DNA from: Halodurantibacterium flavum
GTDB taxonomy: Bacteria; Pseudomonadota; Alphaproteobacteria; Rhodobacterales; Rhodobacteraceae
DNA length: 64,000 nucleotides
Assembly (NCBI RefSeq): GCF_042681825.1
Contig: NZ_JBHUGH010000001.1
Location: forward strand, 248,001 to 312,000
Direction of reading: 5' to 3'
Shown: in pieces, positions 1 through 9,887 of the stretch
Layout of the letters: every line of letters begins with the position of its first letter
Position numbering within the stretch: position 1 is the first letter of the stretch
Translations under genes and position numbers: made by a program
The notes under the pieces: generated by a model
Seen by the model: only the letters and a program-made list of their open reading frames with translations
The model's database searches: none
What the model was told of the DNA's origin: nothing

Positions 1-307
1 AGCGGGTCAAGTCGGTCGCGATCCTGACCGTTGCGGCAGCGACCGGCGCGGCCGTCGCCGTGTCGGGCGGGATCGGCTTTATCGGGATCGTGGTGCCGCA
101 TCTGCTGCGGCTCGGCACGGGGCCGGATCACCGCTACCTTCTGGTCAATGCAGGGCTTCTGGGGGCGATCCTGCTGCTTCTGGCAGATCTGGCGGCGCGC
201 AGCGTGATCGCGCCCGCCGAACTGCCGATCGGGATCGTGACGGCGGCGATCGGCGCGCCGGTCTTCCTCTGGATCCTGTTGCGGCGGCGCGGGCTGGTGG
301 ATCTCTG

Positions 308-308
<1 letters not shown>
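1..308 (+). CDS. hmuU: Heme ABC transporter permease, C-terminal part (5' end outside window)
   Basis: About 102 C-terminal residues of a FecCD-type inner-membrane permease, read in the frame that starts at base 3; the beginning lies before the window. It shows the family's 'GGIGFIGIVVPHLLRL' segment, which contacts the ATPase in FecCD/BtuC transporters, and the closing 'ELPIGIVTAAIGAPVF' helix region. The stop codon overlaps the ATG of the following ATPase by one base, so the two are translationally coupled. The heme assignment rests on the HmuV-like partner; without the binding protein a siderophore permease remains possible. Confidence 0.85.
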
Positions 309-1104
<796 letters not shown>

Positions 1105-1117
<13 letters not shown>

Positions 1118-1575
1118 CGCTGAACCGCCTCGCAGAACTCCACCCAGGTCTCTGCCGGGATGTCCTGACCGGCGAGCGCGCGGCGCTGCGGGCCGAGCGT
1201 CGCGACCTCGGGGTCAGTGGCTCCGGCCGCTTCGCCCGATTCCATCTCGTTCTGCATGTCGGGGGCGACGCTTTCGACCTCGGGCAGATCGGCGACATCG
1301 CCGGTGGCAGAGGCCTCCGCCGGAACCTCGGCGCCCACATCCAGCGTGGCGGTGCAATCGGCGGCGATCATCTCGCGCTCCGGCGCCTCCAGCCCCTGCC
1401 AGGCGGATGCAAAGGAGGCATCGTCCGTCAGGGCGATCTCGTCGCCGGATTGCGTGAAGAACCCGTCAAGCGGCAGGGTATCCTGCGCGTCGGCTGTCTG
1501 CGCGGGGGACTGGGCATGGGCCTGCAATGCCATAAACGCACCGCAGGCGAGCAGGGAAAGGGCTTTGGCTTTCAT
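1105..1575 (-). CDS. Hypothetical secreted acidic protein
   Basis: 156 residues. I chose the ATG at 1575 because a GGAGG ribosome site sits just upstream and the protein then begins with a clean signal peptide (MKAKALSLLACGAFMALQAHAQ). A longer reading from 1707 adds 44 residues of non-secretory sequence. The mature part is acidic, rich in Ala, Glu and Asp, and has two cysteines (in 'AADCTAT' and 'EFCEAV') that could form a disulfide in the periplasm. No family is recognised. It runs convergent with hmuV and overlaps its end by 13 bases. Confidence 0.65.
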
Positions 1576-1724
1576 CACGGGAACCTCCGGCTGGGGCAGG
1601 TGCATCGCCGCGGGCGTGCAAGAATGTATCCCAAACCGAACGATGTGCTTGGCAACAAGTTCCATTTCGCTATCATCCCGGCGGGGAGACATACCGGAAA
1701 CGGTCAAGGAGGGGAGGCCTTGCG

Positions 1725-2174
1725 ATGAAATTTACAGTGAACGGCCGCGCGGCAGAGACCGACGCGCCTGAGGATACACCGCTCTTGTGGGTCCTGAGGG
1801 AGGAACTGGGCCTTGTGGGCACCAAATACGGCTGCGGGGTCGCCGCCTGTGGCGCCTGCACCATCCACCTGAACGGTGTGGCGACCCGCAGTTGCGTGAC
1901 CCCGGTCAGCATGGCCGAGGATGCGGAGGTCGTGACGATCGAGGGGCTGGCCAATGGCGGCGATCACCCGCTGGTCCGCGCCTGGGTGGCGGAACAGGTG
2001 CCCCAATGCGGCTATTGCCAGTCGGGGCAGATCATGCAGGCCGCGGATCTTCTGGCGATCAACCCGCAGCCGACGCGCGAGGAAATCCGCAGCCACATGG
2101 CCGGCAACATCTGCCGCTGCGGCACCTATTCCCGCATCGAACGCGCGATCGAACGCGCCTCGCGGGAGGGTTGA
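1725..2174 (+). CDS. (2Fe-2S) subunit of a xanthine-dehydrogenase-family oxidoreductase (IorA/CoxS type)
   Basis: 149-residue electron-transfer subunit of a molybdenum hydroxylase. The plant-type [2Fe-2S] cluster ligands appear as C37, C42 and C45 in 'KYGCGVAACGACTIHLNG'. The second cluster ligands are in 'QCGYCQSGQIM' and 'GNICRCGTY'. Length and order match the small subunit of isoquinoline 1-oxidoreductase-like enzymes. It lies 3 bases upstream of the large molybdopterin subunit and there is no FAD subunit gene nearby, as expected for the two-subunit branch that passes electrons to a cytochrome or another membrane acceptor. The substrate (N-heterocycle or aldehyde) is not determinable. Confidence 0.9.
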   Translation: MKFTVNGRAAETDAPEDTPLLWVLREELGLVGTKYGCGVAACGACTIHLNGVATRSCVTPVSMAEDAEVVTIEGLANGGDHPLVRAWVAEQVPQCGYCQSGQIMQAADLLAINPQPTREEIRSHMAGNICRCGTYSRIERAIERASREG

Positions 2175-2177
2175 GCG

Positions 2178-4367
2178 ATGAATGTGGAAACACCGCTGAA
2201 CGTGACGCGCCGTGGCTTTCTGGCCGGGACGGGGGCTGTCACCTTTGCGCTGACCTTCCTGCCGGCGCCGGGCGCGCGGGCGCAGGGTGCGGGCCCGGAA
2301 ATCGGACCGGGCGGCGCGATCAACGCCTGGGTCGAGATCGCGACGGATGGCCGGGTGACGATCTTTGCCCCCGCCGCCGAGATGGGGCAGGGGGTGCAGA
2401 CCTCGATCCCGCTGCTGGTGGCCGAGGAAATGGATATCGACTGGGAGGATGTGACGGTCCGCACCGCCCCCGTGCGCCCCGAACTGAACAACCCGATCTT
2501 CAACGGCCAGTACACCGTCGCCAGCATGAGCATCCGGGGCTACTGGGTTCCCGCGCGCAAGGCAGGCGCACAGGTGCGCCGCGTCCTGATGCAGGCGGCC
2601 GCCGACGAATGGGGCGTGGACCTTGCCGAGGTGGCGACGGAACCGGGCGCGGTCACGGGGCCCGCAGGCCAGCGCCTGACCTATGGCGAGATCGTGGCGA
2701 ACGGCATCGCCGCCGGTCCGCTGCCCGAGATCGCGGATGAAGACCTGAAGCCCATGTCGGAATTCCGCCTGCTGGGGCGCGACGTCATCCGGGTGGACAT
2801 GCAGGAAAAATCGACCGGCACCGCGCTTTATGCCGCCGATATACGCCTGCCCGACATGCTCTATGCGACTGTCGCACGCTCGCCGGTCAGCGGGCAGGTG
2901 GCGCAGGGGTTCAACGAGGAGCATGTCGCGGGGCTCGACGGGGTGACGCATGTGATCTCGCTTGGCCACGGGATCGCCATCGTGGGCGAAAGCATTCCGC
3001 AGGTCTTTGCCGCCCGCCAGGCGCTGGAGGTCGAATGGAGCCAGGATGCCCCGGGCCTGTCCATCGATTCCGTGCGCGATGCGGAGGAATATCTGGAACG
3101 CCTGCGCAACGAAGAACCGGATGTGGTCTTTGCCACGAAGGGCGATGTGGAAGCCGCGATGGCCGATGCCGCCGAGGTCGTGACGCGCGAATTCGTGACC
3201 GAATACCTCTATCACGCGCAGATGGAGCCGATGGGCGCGGTGGCCCATGTGCGCGAGGATGGCGCGGATGTCTGGGTGGGCACGCAATGGCAGACCATGG
3301 CGGTGAACCGGACCGCCGCGCTGACGGGGCTCGATGTGTCGCAGGTCACGCTGCACCAGCTTTACATGGGCGGTGGGTTCGGGCGCCGGGCGCATACGGA
3401 ATATGTCGATGACGTGGTGCAGATCGCGATGGAGACCGGCCGCCCGGTCAAGCTGCTGCTGAGCCGCGAGGACGATGTCGCCTCGGCCCGGATGCGGCCC
3501 CTGACGGCGCAGCGCGTGTCCATGGCGCTGGATGCAGACGGGCGGATCACCGTCCTGCACCATGCCGTCGCCTGCGAGCCGGTCAGCCCCTACATGTACG
3601 GCGCCGCCCGGTGGGAGGCCGATGGCGGCAAGGACCTGATCACCATGCGCGGCTCTTCGCTGCCCTATTACACGGTCGAGCATCAGGAGGCGGTGCATTA
3701 CCACGAAATGCGCGGCGCGCGGGTGGCGGCCTATCGCGGGATCGGCACGGGCTATACCAAGTTCGCGCTGGAAACCATGGTGGACCAGATCGCGCGGGAC
3801 CACGGCCATGACCCGCTGCAATACCGGCTCGACATGGCCGGGTCCGACCGGGTGCGCGCCGTCCTGAACCGCGTGGCGGAAATGGCGGAATACGAGCGCG
3901 CGCGTGAGGATGGCCGTGGGATCGGCCTCGCCTTCACCGAATATGGCGAGAGCATCACCGCCGTCATCGCCGAGATCTCGCTGGACCGCGATACGGGCCG
4001 GATCACGGTGCACCATCTCTGGGCGGCGGCTGATGTGGGCCTTCCCTTGCAGCCCGATACGATCAAGGCGCAGATGGAAGGCGGCATGACCTTCGGCCTC
4101 AGCGAGACGCTGAAGGAAGAGCTGACGCTGCAGAACGGCATCATCCAGCAGGCGAACTATTTCGACTATGAGGTGATCCGCATGGACGAAACCCCGACCA
4201 TCGAGGTCGATGTCCTGCATGTGGAGGAAATCCCGACCCAGGTGGGCGAGCTTGGCCTGCCCGCAATCGGCCCGGCCATCGCCAATGCGGTCTACGGCCT
4301 GACCGGCAAGGCTATGAACCACATGCCGCTGAGCCCCGGACGCGTGCTCGCCGCGCTGCAGGCCTGA
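2178..4367 (+). CDS. Molybdopterin-binding large subunit of a xanthine-dehydrogenase-family oxidoreductase (IorB type)
   Basis: 729 residues, catalytic partner of the preceding iron-sulfur subunit. The N-terminus has a twin-arginine signal ('TRRGFLAG', residues 10-17) followed by a hydrophobic run, so the folded complex is probably exported by Tat to the periplasm. Molybdopterin-binding motifs include 'AAEMGQGVQTS' and 'GGGFGRRAHTEY'. Near the C-terminus 'GELGLPAIGPAIANA' contains the expected active-site glutamate region. The IorB-like branch is shorter than xanthine dehydrogenase XdhB and carries the Tat signal, which fits. Cofactor supply may link to the tungstate-type importer at 30-32 kb, but that is only an inference. 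Confidence 0.9.
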   Translation: MNVETPLNVTRRGFLAGTGAVTFALTFLPAPGARAQGAGPEIGPGGAINAWVEIATDGRVTIFAPAAEMGQGVQTSIPLLVAEEMDIDWEDVTVRTAPVRPELNNPIFNGQYTVASMSIRGYWVPARKAGAQVRRVLMQAAADEWGVDLAEVATEPGAVTGPAGQRLTYGEIVANGIAAGPLPEIADEDLKPMSEFRLLGRDVIRVDMQEKSTGTALYAADIRLPDMLYATVARSPVSGQVAQGFNEEHVAGLDGVTHVISLGHGIAIVGESIPQVFAARQALEVEWSQDAPGLSIDSVRDAEEYLERLRNEEPDVVFATKGDVEAAMADAAEVVTREFVTEYLYHAQMEPMGAVAHVREDGADVWVGTQWQTMAVNRTAALTGLDVSQVTLHQLYMGGGFGRRAHTEYVDDVVQIAMETGRPVKLLLSREDDVASARMRPLTAQRVSMALDADGRITVLHHAVACEPVSPYMYGAARWEADGGKDLITMRGSSLPYYTVEHQEAVHYHEMRGARVAAYRGIGTGYTKFALETMVDQIARDHGHDPLQYRLDMAGSDRVRAVLNRVAEMAEYERAREDGRGIGLAFTEYGESITAVIAEISLDRDTGRITVHHLWAAADVGLPLQPDTIKAQMEGGMTFGLSETLKEELTLQNGIIQQANYFDYEVIRMDETPTIEVDVLHVEEIPTQVGELGLPAIGPAIANAVYGLTGKAMNHMPLSPGRVLAALQA

Positions 4368-4375
4368 CGGGTCCT

Positions 4376-4396
4376 GCCGCCCCGGACCGGGGCGGC
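4376..4396 (+). terminator. GC hairpin after the molybdenum oxidoreductase operon
   Basis: Perfect 8-bp stem GCCGCCCC / GGGGCGGC with a 5-base loop, starting 9 bases after the large-subunit stop codon and followed by AACCTTTCC. The position suits a transcript end, although there is no long T run. Confidence 0.6.
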
Positions 4397-4566
4397 AACC
4401 TTTCCGCAGCCAAGGCCGGAAGGTTGAGCGATTAGAGCCGCGTGGCCTAAATCAGCACCCGGGGCCGGTTGTTGTTGTGCGGCTGCATCCGTGGTTTTGC
4501 CGCGCGTCGATGTTGAACGGTGTTGCGTTCTGCCCGATCATGCCTCTGGAACGGAGGACAGGTTTC

Positions 4567-5295
4567 ATGAAGATCGCGCTGGAGGAACAGGTCTGGGAAC
4601 GCCTTTATGGTCCCTACGGGAACCGGCGCGTGAACCGCATCATCGCGGGGCTTTACCGGCAATGGGACAGCGCTGTTGCGAACGACCTTTTCTGGGAGGA
4701 ACTTCACCATCAGGATACGATCTACCCGGCGACTTTCGCGGCTTTGCCCTGGCTTTCGGACGTCGCGCCGGCCGAGGGTGAGGGTTTCGTAGATACATAT
4801 CTGTTCCTGTCCCAGGTGATCCATTGTGCGCTGGCGAAACCGGGTGGGAACGGGCCGGACGGGAATCACGGGCTGTCCACGACGATAGCCGACCATCACC
4901 ATTCATGGCTGCCGCCGCGTGAATGGCTGAGGCAGGATGATCGCGCCGTCCTTCTGGGACTGGAAGCGTGGTTTTCAGCCAACTGCGCCGCACTTGCTGA
5001 CAGATGCCTCGACCTGGTCAGTTCCGATGCGGTGGCGTCCGCCTATGCACTCCGGGGCTTCGCCGCGCTTCACGGCTGCGAAAGGGTGGCGGGGACGGTC
5101 GAGATGTTTGCCCAGGGCGAGAAGACGGACACCATTCACCAATACCTCGGGCCGTATGACGCGCGCGATTCCCATGTCGTCGCCTTGCTCCATCCGAAAC
5201 TCATCGCGCGGAATCCCCGGATCGTATCATTCATGCTGGACTATCCCGGCTGCACCTTTGTGCCCAAGGGCGCGCGGCAAGCCGATCTGCTGTAA
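4567..5295 (+). CDS. Hypothetical protein, unrecognised family
   Basis: 242 residues. The ATG at 4567 is preceded by GGAGGACA at good spacing; an upstream frame opening at 4477 has no such site. The protein has no signal peptide or obvious membrane helix. It is rich in Trp, His and Leu, begins with a Trp/Tyr-rich stretch ('EEQVWERLYGPYGNRRVNR') and has a 'DHHHSW' cluster near residue 117 that could bind metal. A helical, all-alpha fold is plausible. I do not recognise the family. It is flanked by a terminator hairpin upstream and the tRNA-like gene-less stretch downstream, so it appears to be transcribed alone. Confidence 0.6.
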   Translation: MKIALEEQVWERLYGPYGNRRVNRIIAGLYRQWDSAVANDLFWEELHHQDTIYPATFAALPWLSDVAPAEGEGFVDTYLFLSQVIHCALAKPGGNGPDGNHGLSTTIADHHHSWLPPREWLRQDDRAVLLGLEAWFSANCAALADRCLDLVSSDAVASAYALRGFAALHGCERVAGTVEMFAQGEKTDTIHQYLGPYDARDSHVVALLHPKLIARNPRIVSFMLDYPGCTFVPKGARQADLL

Positions 5296-5329
5296 CAATC
5301 AGCAGGGGAATGCCGGTCGCCGATCTCTC

Positions 5330-5387
5330 GGCCCGGCCGGGATTCGAACTCGCAACGAGCCCGTTAACAGTAGTGCTGCACAGGCAT
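5330..5387 (-). other. tRNA-like remnant, copy 1
   Basis: On the minus strand the piece contains a T-loop-like GTTCGAATC followed by a CCGGCCGGGCC arm, and a CTGTTAACG segment that resembles an asparagine anticodon loop. The arms do not pair well enough for a working cloverleaf. It shares ATGCCT at its 5' end and the GTTCGA element with the second piece 48 bases away, so the two may be diverged copies of one sequence. Confidence 0.35.
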
Positions 5388-5434
5388 CCGCCGGAGTTGA
5401 GCGCCGGGGCGACAAGAGCGGAAGAGACCCCCGG

Positions 5435-5500
5435 GGCCTGCAAGCTGGGGCTCGAACCCCGGAGGTTACCCGAAGTTTGGACCTGCAGCCCCTTAGGCAT
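5435..5500 (-). other. tRNA-like remnant, copy 2
   Basis: On the minus strand it carries a T-arm-like GGGGTTCGAGCCCC. A 7-bp outer helix (CTGCAGG with CTTGCAG, one G-T pair) could close around it like an acceptor stem, but there is no D arm and no clear anticodon arm. It looks like a shortened or decayed tRNA, or another structured RNA. Confidence 0.35.
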
Positions 5501-5501
5501 T

Positions 5502-5529
5502 CGGCCCGACGGGTGATCCCCGTGGGCCG
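5502..5529. other. Hairpin beside the tRNA-like pieces
   Basis: 11-bp stem with one bulged base (CGGCCC-ACGGG pairing with CCCGT-GGGCCG) and a 5-base loop. It could end a transcript or be part of a structured RNA. Confidence 0.45.
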
Positions 5530-5678
5530 CAAGGCAGAAAAGCGCCCGGTACAACGCATGATCCGAAAAAATGTATGATTTAGAACAAATGTCATTAAAG
5601 TTACACCGATCTGCGCGATGAGCAGCGCATGGCATTGCCAATGAGTTCCCTGTCTCTCCAAGCGGAAAGCCAAAACAG

Positions 5679-8600
5679 ATGATTTACCAAACCCAGCGCA
5701 GCCCCCGTTCCGCGCCTCCGCGCCGGCGTCTTCTCTGCAGTGCGGCCATTGCCGCCATGCTCCTCCCGGCCGCGGTTGCGGCGCAGACGCGCGACGACAC
5801 CTTGCGCCTGCTGACCTATAACGTGTGGACACGTTTCAATCAGAATGTGACGGGTCCGGCGCAGTTCTTGGCCCAAGGCGATTACGACGTCATCCTGATG
5901 CAGGAGGCAGGCAGCAACAAACGCTATGTCAGCGACCTGCCGGGGCTTTTGACCAATTCAGGCACGGGCAGCTATCAGGCCTGGACGGGGGGCAGTTCGG
6001 CCATCCTGTCGCGGCTGCCGGGCGAGGTCGGGGCACACCGGATGCCGAATCTCACAAGCCAGGGGCGCGACATCACCTGGGCGCAGGTCGACGGCGCGGG
6101 CGGGCGCCCGGGCATCACCGTGGGCTCGGTCCATTTCGACTATGGCGACGGCCCCGCGCGGCGGGTTGCCGAGGCGCAGGCGCTCAACGCCTGGGCGCGC
6201 AGCCTGAACGGCCCGCTGATCATGGGCGGCGATTTCAACGCCGGCGACGTGGCCGAACGCGGTCTGCACCGGGCGGAACAGCAATCCTATCTCTTCGCGC
6301 GGATGGTCATGCGGCCGGGCAGCAACGCGCTGTGGCAGAACCTTTCGCAGCAATACATCCCGGAAGGCCGGGCCGAAGAATATGCCGCCTACGCCGCCGC
6401 GATGCAGGCGGTCGAGGGCAACGGGCAGCAGCGCTACATGAACGTGCTGCAGGCCTATTTCGACCAGAACCGCGACGAATTTCCCGGCATCACCAGCATC
6501 AACAACATGAGCTGGCGCCAGTGGGAAACCATCATCGCCCATGACATGGCCCAGAACGGGATCACCTTCGAGGACGAGATGTATCCGATCGCGGGTAATA
6601 CGCCCGTCACCATGAACGTGCTGAAACAGCAGTTCATGCTGCTGCAGACCGAGGCCGAGCGCGAGCTGTTCGCACCGCACGAACTGGGGGACGGGCGCGC
6701 CACCTGGCCCTCGAAGCTGGAGGATGCGGAGAACACCTGGCACAGCTGGGACCGCGTGCGGATCGACCATTTCATGGCCTCGCGCCCCTACGGCAAATGG
6801 TTTCGGGTCGTCAGCGACCCGAACGACCCCTATCTGGGCACGATCGACGACATCACCGTCGACCGGGGGGACGGCACGCAGCTGCCCCTGTCGGATCACG
6901 ATCTGGTCGCGCATGAAATCCGCTGGGTCGGCCCGCGGCTCGAAACCTTCGGCGATAACGAGACCCGGCTCGCCTGGGACGCCGGGGCGAGCACCTGGAC
7001 CGAGCGCGAAGGGGAATTCCTGCTCAGCCGCAACAACATGCGCACGGACGTCTATCTGGGCCAGATCGCCGATGCGAACGGCAACCCTATCCTTACCGAT
7101 CTGACCGAGGCCGAGCGGACCACCCTGCTGGACTGCACCACCGCCGACCCGCGCTTTCAGCAGGCGGTGCTGGACTACTGCATCGACGATCACAGCTTCA
7201 TCGGCGAAACGCTGGTGGCCGATGGCGGCACGATCCTCATCACCGAGGATGCGGCCCTGGGCAATGCGGACGCACAGCTGCGGCTGAACGGCGGCGGTCT
7301 GGCAATGCTGGGCACCAGCATGACGGCCCTTGATCGCGCGGTGGTCCTGGAGGGGCAGGGCGGCTGGCTGGACGTGCGTGACGAAGCCGGGCGTATCGAC
7401 GCCAAGGGCGTGATCTCGGGCAGTGGCGATCTGATCAAGCGCGGCGACGGGCAACTGGTGCTCTCGGCGACCAATACCTATACCGGCGGCACCACGGTCG
7501 AGCGCGGAGCGCTGATCGTCAACGGGTCGATCGCCGGATCGGGCCTGATGACCGTGGCAGATGGCGCGCGGCTTGGCGGCACCGGCACCACCGCGAGCGT
7601 GGCGGTCGCCAGCGGCGGAACGCTGGGCGCCGGAAACAGCATCGGCACCCTGACCGTCGACGGGAACCTGTCCTTTGCCCAGGGCGCGATCTTTGAGGTC
7701 GAGACCGATGCCGACGGCAACACGGACCGTGTCGATGTGACCGGGACTGCGGTGATCAACGGCGGCAGCGTGCTCGCCCTGTCGGAAACCGGCGTCTATG
7801 CCCTGAACACCGAGTATCAGATCCTGACGGCGCAGGGTGGCATCACCGGCACCTTCGACAGCGTCAGTTCCTCGCTGGCGTTTCTCGACGGCCGGCTGAG
7901 CTATGGCGCGACCAGCCTTGCGCTGAACCTCGAACGCAACGACACGGCGTTCCGTTCGGTCGCGACCAGCGGCAACAGCCGCGCCACCGCCGATGCGCTG
8001 GAACGTCTTGGCGAGGGCAACAGCCTCTTTGACCGCGTCGTGATGCTGGGCGGCGAAACGGCCCGGACCGCCTTTGCCGACCTTTCGGGTGAGCTTAACG
8101 CCGCAGCCTTTGGCGCGCTCGCCGGTCAGAGCGTTCTTGTGGGCGACATCTGGCGCCAGAACGCGCAGGCCCCGGCCGAAGGCTCCAGGGTCTGGATCGG
8201 CGCCTATGGCGAGGACGGCACCATATCCGGCAGCGGCGATCTTTTCGACGTCAACCGCGACGCAGTCGGGACCCTTTTGGGGATGAACGTCACCGCCGAT
8301 GGTGGCTGGACCCTGAGCGGGATGGCAGGCTTTGGCCGCGGGTCGCTGTCGCTGGACGGCGCACCCGGCAAGATCGACACCGACGACCTGCATTTCGGCC
8401 TTTCGGTAGGTACGCAGATCGGCGCCACCAGCCTGCGCGGCGGCGCGAGCTTCAGCCGCAGCCGGCTGTCGGGTCATCGCGACATCCGTATCGGAACCGC
8501 GACCGAACGCAGCTCGATCAGCGGGAACATGGACACGACGCACCTCTTTGCCGAGGTCGAGCATTCGGTGGCGTTCGACACGCTGCAACTGACCCCCTTT

Positions 8601-8999
8601 GCCCGGCTTGGCCATGTGCATGTCGGGGCCGACGGCCTGCGCGAAACCGGCAGCGATGCCGCGCTGCGGTTCGAGGACGGCAGCTACAACGCCACCTATG
8701 GCGATCTCGGGGCGCGGCTGCAAACCGCCCTTGGTCAGGCGGGAACGACGCGCCTGCACGCAGAGCTTGGCTATCGCGCCGTCCTCTCGGGGGATGAGGC
8801 GACGGTGGGCGTGGCCTTTGCCGGGGGCGACGTGTTCAACATCTCGGCCGCGGGCATGACGGGCGATGTGGCCACGGTCGGTCTTGGCATCGACCATGAC
8901 CTGACCGATGCGGCGGTCCTTTCCGCCAGCTATGGCGGTGCCTTTGGCGGGGGCAGCACCACCTCGGCCATCAGCGTCAGCCTCGGCCTGCGCTTCTGA
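5679..8999 (+). CDS. Autotransporter with endonuclease/exonuclease/phosphatase passenger
   Basis: 1106 residues, apparently a type V secreted enzyme. Residues 1-38 form a signal peptide (basic 'PPRRRLL' then a hydrophobic run ending AAVAAQ). Residues about 45-420 form an EEP (exonuclease/DNase I-like) fold with 'LRLLTYNVW' at its start, 'IMLQEAG'-like and 'GGDFNAGD' metal-site motifs, and 'DHFMAS' and 'LSDHDLV' near its end. Around residues 575-625 is a passenger-associated beta-strand repeat ('GDGQLVLSATNTYTGGTT'). The last 265 or so residues are an autotransporter beta-barrel ending in a terminal phenylalanine ('VSLGLRF'). Expected activity is phosphodiester or phosphomonoester cleavage at the cell surface (nuclease, phospholipase C-like or phosphatase). 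It stands alone with its own terminator. Confidence 0.9.
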   Translation: MIYQTQRSPRSAPPRRRLLCSAAIAAMLLPAAVAAQTRDDTLRLLTYNVWTRFNQNVTGPAQFLAQGDYDVILMQEAGSNKRYVSDLPGLLTNSGTGSYQAWTGGSSAILSRLPGEVGAHRMPNLTSQGRDITWAQVDGAGGRPGITVGSVHFDYGDGPARRVAEAQALNAWARSLNGPLIMGGDFNAGDVAERGLHRAEQQSYLFARMVMRPGSNALWQNLSQQYIPEGRAEEYAAYAAAMQAVEGNGQQRYMNVLQAYFDQNRDEFPGITSINNMSWRQWETIIAHDMAQNGITFEDEMYPIAGNTPVTMNVLKQQFMLLQTEAERELFAPHELGDGRATWPSKLEDAENTWHSWDRVRIDHFMASRPYGKWFRVVSDPNDPYLGTIDDITVDRGDGTQLPLSDHDLVAHEIRWVGPRLETFGDNETRLAWDAGASTWTEREGEFLLSRNNMRTDVYLGQIADANGNPILTDLTEAERTTLLDCTTADPRFQQAVLDYCIDDHSFIGETLVADGGTILITEDAALGNADAQLRLNGGGLAMLGTSMTALDRAVVLEGQGGWLDVRDEAGRIDAKGVISGSGDLIKRGDGQLVLSATNTYTGGTTVERGALIVNGSIAGSGLMTVADGARLGGTGTTASVAVASGGTLGAGNSIGTLTVDGNLSFAQGAIFEVETDADGNTDRVDVTGTAVINGGSVLALSETGVYALNTEYQILTAQGGITGTFDSVSSSLAFLDGRLSYGATSLALNLERNDTAFRSVATSGNSRATADALERLGEGNSLFDRVVMLGGETARTAFADLSGELNAAAFGALAGQSVLVGDIWRQNAQAPAEGSRVWIGAYGEDGTISGSGDLFDVNRDAVGTLLGMNVTADGGWTLSGMAGFGRGSLSLDGAPGKIDTDDLHFGLSVGTQIGATSLRGGASFSRSRLSGHRDIRIGTATERSSISGNMDTTHLFAEVEHSVAFDTLQLTPFARLGHVHVGADGLRETGSDAALRFEDGSYNATYGDLGARLQTALGQAGTTRLHAELGYRAVLSGDEATVGVAFAGGDVFNISAAGMTGDVATVGLGIDHDLTDAAVLSASYGGAFGGGSTTSAISVSLGLRF

Positions 9000-9017
9000 C
9001 ACGTCCTGCCACTGAAC

Positions 9018-9050
9018 CCGGGCCGCGGCAATCCTGTTGCCGCGGCCCGG
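9018..9050 (+). terminator. Perfect 14-bp hairpin after the autotransporter gene
   Basis: CCGGGCCGCGGCAA pairs completely with TTGCCGCGGCCCGG around the loop TCCTG, 18 bases after the stop codon. It is the strongest simple hairpin I found in the window. Confidence 0.75.
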
Positions 9051-9110
9051 TCATTGGGTGAGGATCAACCGATTTCTGCTGCGATATTTCAGTCTGATGG
9101 ATTGCGGTGC

Positions 9111-9887
9111 ATGGACGAAACCAACAAGAAGGGCCAGCGGCAGGCACGGCTGCTCGGGGAGCTCAAGCGCCGGAACTACCTGTCGCTGGAGGCCATCGCA
9201 CGCATGTTCGACGTGACCATCCAGACCGCACGGCGCGATGTGATGGAACTGGAAAGCCACGGCCGGCTGCGACGGATGCATGGGGGGGCGATCACCATCG
9301 ACGCGATCTCGCCCGAGGAACTGCGCCATCGGCGTACCCATAATGTCGGGCCCAAGGAACAGATCGCCGCGCGGGTGGCGCAGGAAATTCCGAACGGCGC
9401 CGCGGTGTTTCTGGACACCGGAACGACCTGCGAAACCATCGCGCGGGCCTTGGTCGGCCATCGCGGGCTGCGGCTCTTGACCTACAGCCTGCGGATCGCG
9501 GCCTATCTGCGCGAGGCCACCGATTTCGTCATCGCCATTCCGGGCGGCTTTGTCCGGCAGGTCGATGGCGGCGTCTTTCGCGAAACCTCGCACGATTTCC
9601 TGCAGAGCTTCCAGTTCGATCTGGCGGTCATCTCGGTCAGCGGGCTGGACTGGACCGGCACGCTGGCCGACGACGACCCGGCCGAGGTCGAGATCGTCCG
9701 CGCCGCCATGGCGCAGTCCCACACGGCGCTTCTGGCAATCGATGGCAGCAAGTTCGGCCAGCGGGGGCTGGTGCGCCTTGGGCCGCTTACGGATATGGAC
9801 ATCGTCGTGACGGATCACCCGCTGCCCGACCGGATCAGCGACCAGATCGCCGGGGCGGGCGTCCGCTACATCCAGGTCGGCGGCTAG
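9111..9887 (+). CDS. DeoR/GlpR-family transcriptional regulator
   Basis: 258 residues. The N-terminal winged helix (about residues 10-65) has the DeoR pattern 'LSLEAIARMFDVTIQTARRDV' in outline, followed by the 'HGGAI' hinge. The C-terminal sensor domain has 'DTGTTCETIARAL' and 'AIDGSKFGQRG', which bind sugar phosphates in this family. The ATG at 9111 gives the usual DeoR length; no strong ribosome site is seen before it. It converges on and overlaps by 4 bases the enolase-superfamily gene, and it sits beside a sugar importer. It probably represses that cluster in the absence of a phosphorylated intermediate. Confidence 0.9.
   Translation: MDETNKKGQRQARLLGELKRRNYLSLEAIARMFDVTIQTARRDVMELESHGRLRRMHGGAITIDAISPEELRHRRTHNVGPKEQIAARVAQEIPNGAAVFLDTGTTCETIARALVGHRGLRLLTYSLRIAAYLREATDFVIAIPGGFVRQVDGGVFRETSHDFLQSFQFDLAVISVSGLDWTGTLADDDPAEVEIVRAAMAQSHTALLAIDGSKFGQRGLVRLGPLTDMDIVVTDHPLPDRISDQIAGAGVRYIQVGG

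Larger units (their letters stand above)
5296..5678. other. Gene-less stretch with tRNA-like debris and hairpins
   Basis: 383 bases without a credible gene. The first two thirds are GC-rich and carry two tRNA-like pieces (separate entries) and one strong hairpin. The last 120 bases turn AT-rich (for example AAAAAATGTATGATTTAGAAC around 5565-5585) and probably hold the promoter of the autotransporter gene. Confidence 0.5.

Noticed and set aside
1704..4322. An 872-codon open frame antisense to the molybdenum oxidoreductase genes
   Set aside because: It is a GC-rich shadow frame with His/Arg-biased composition and no domain. The opposite strand encodes two clearly recognised subunits.
5958..9002. 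A 1014-codon open frame antisense to the autotransporter
   Set aside because: Same reason: no family, no ribosome site, composition typical of antisense high-GC reading.
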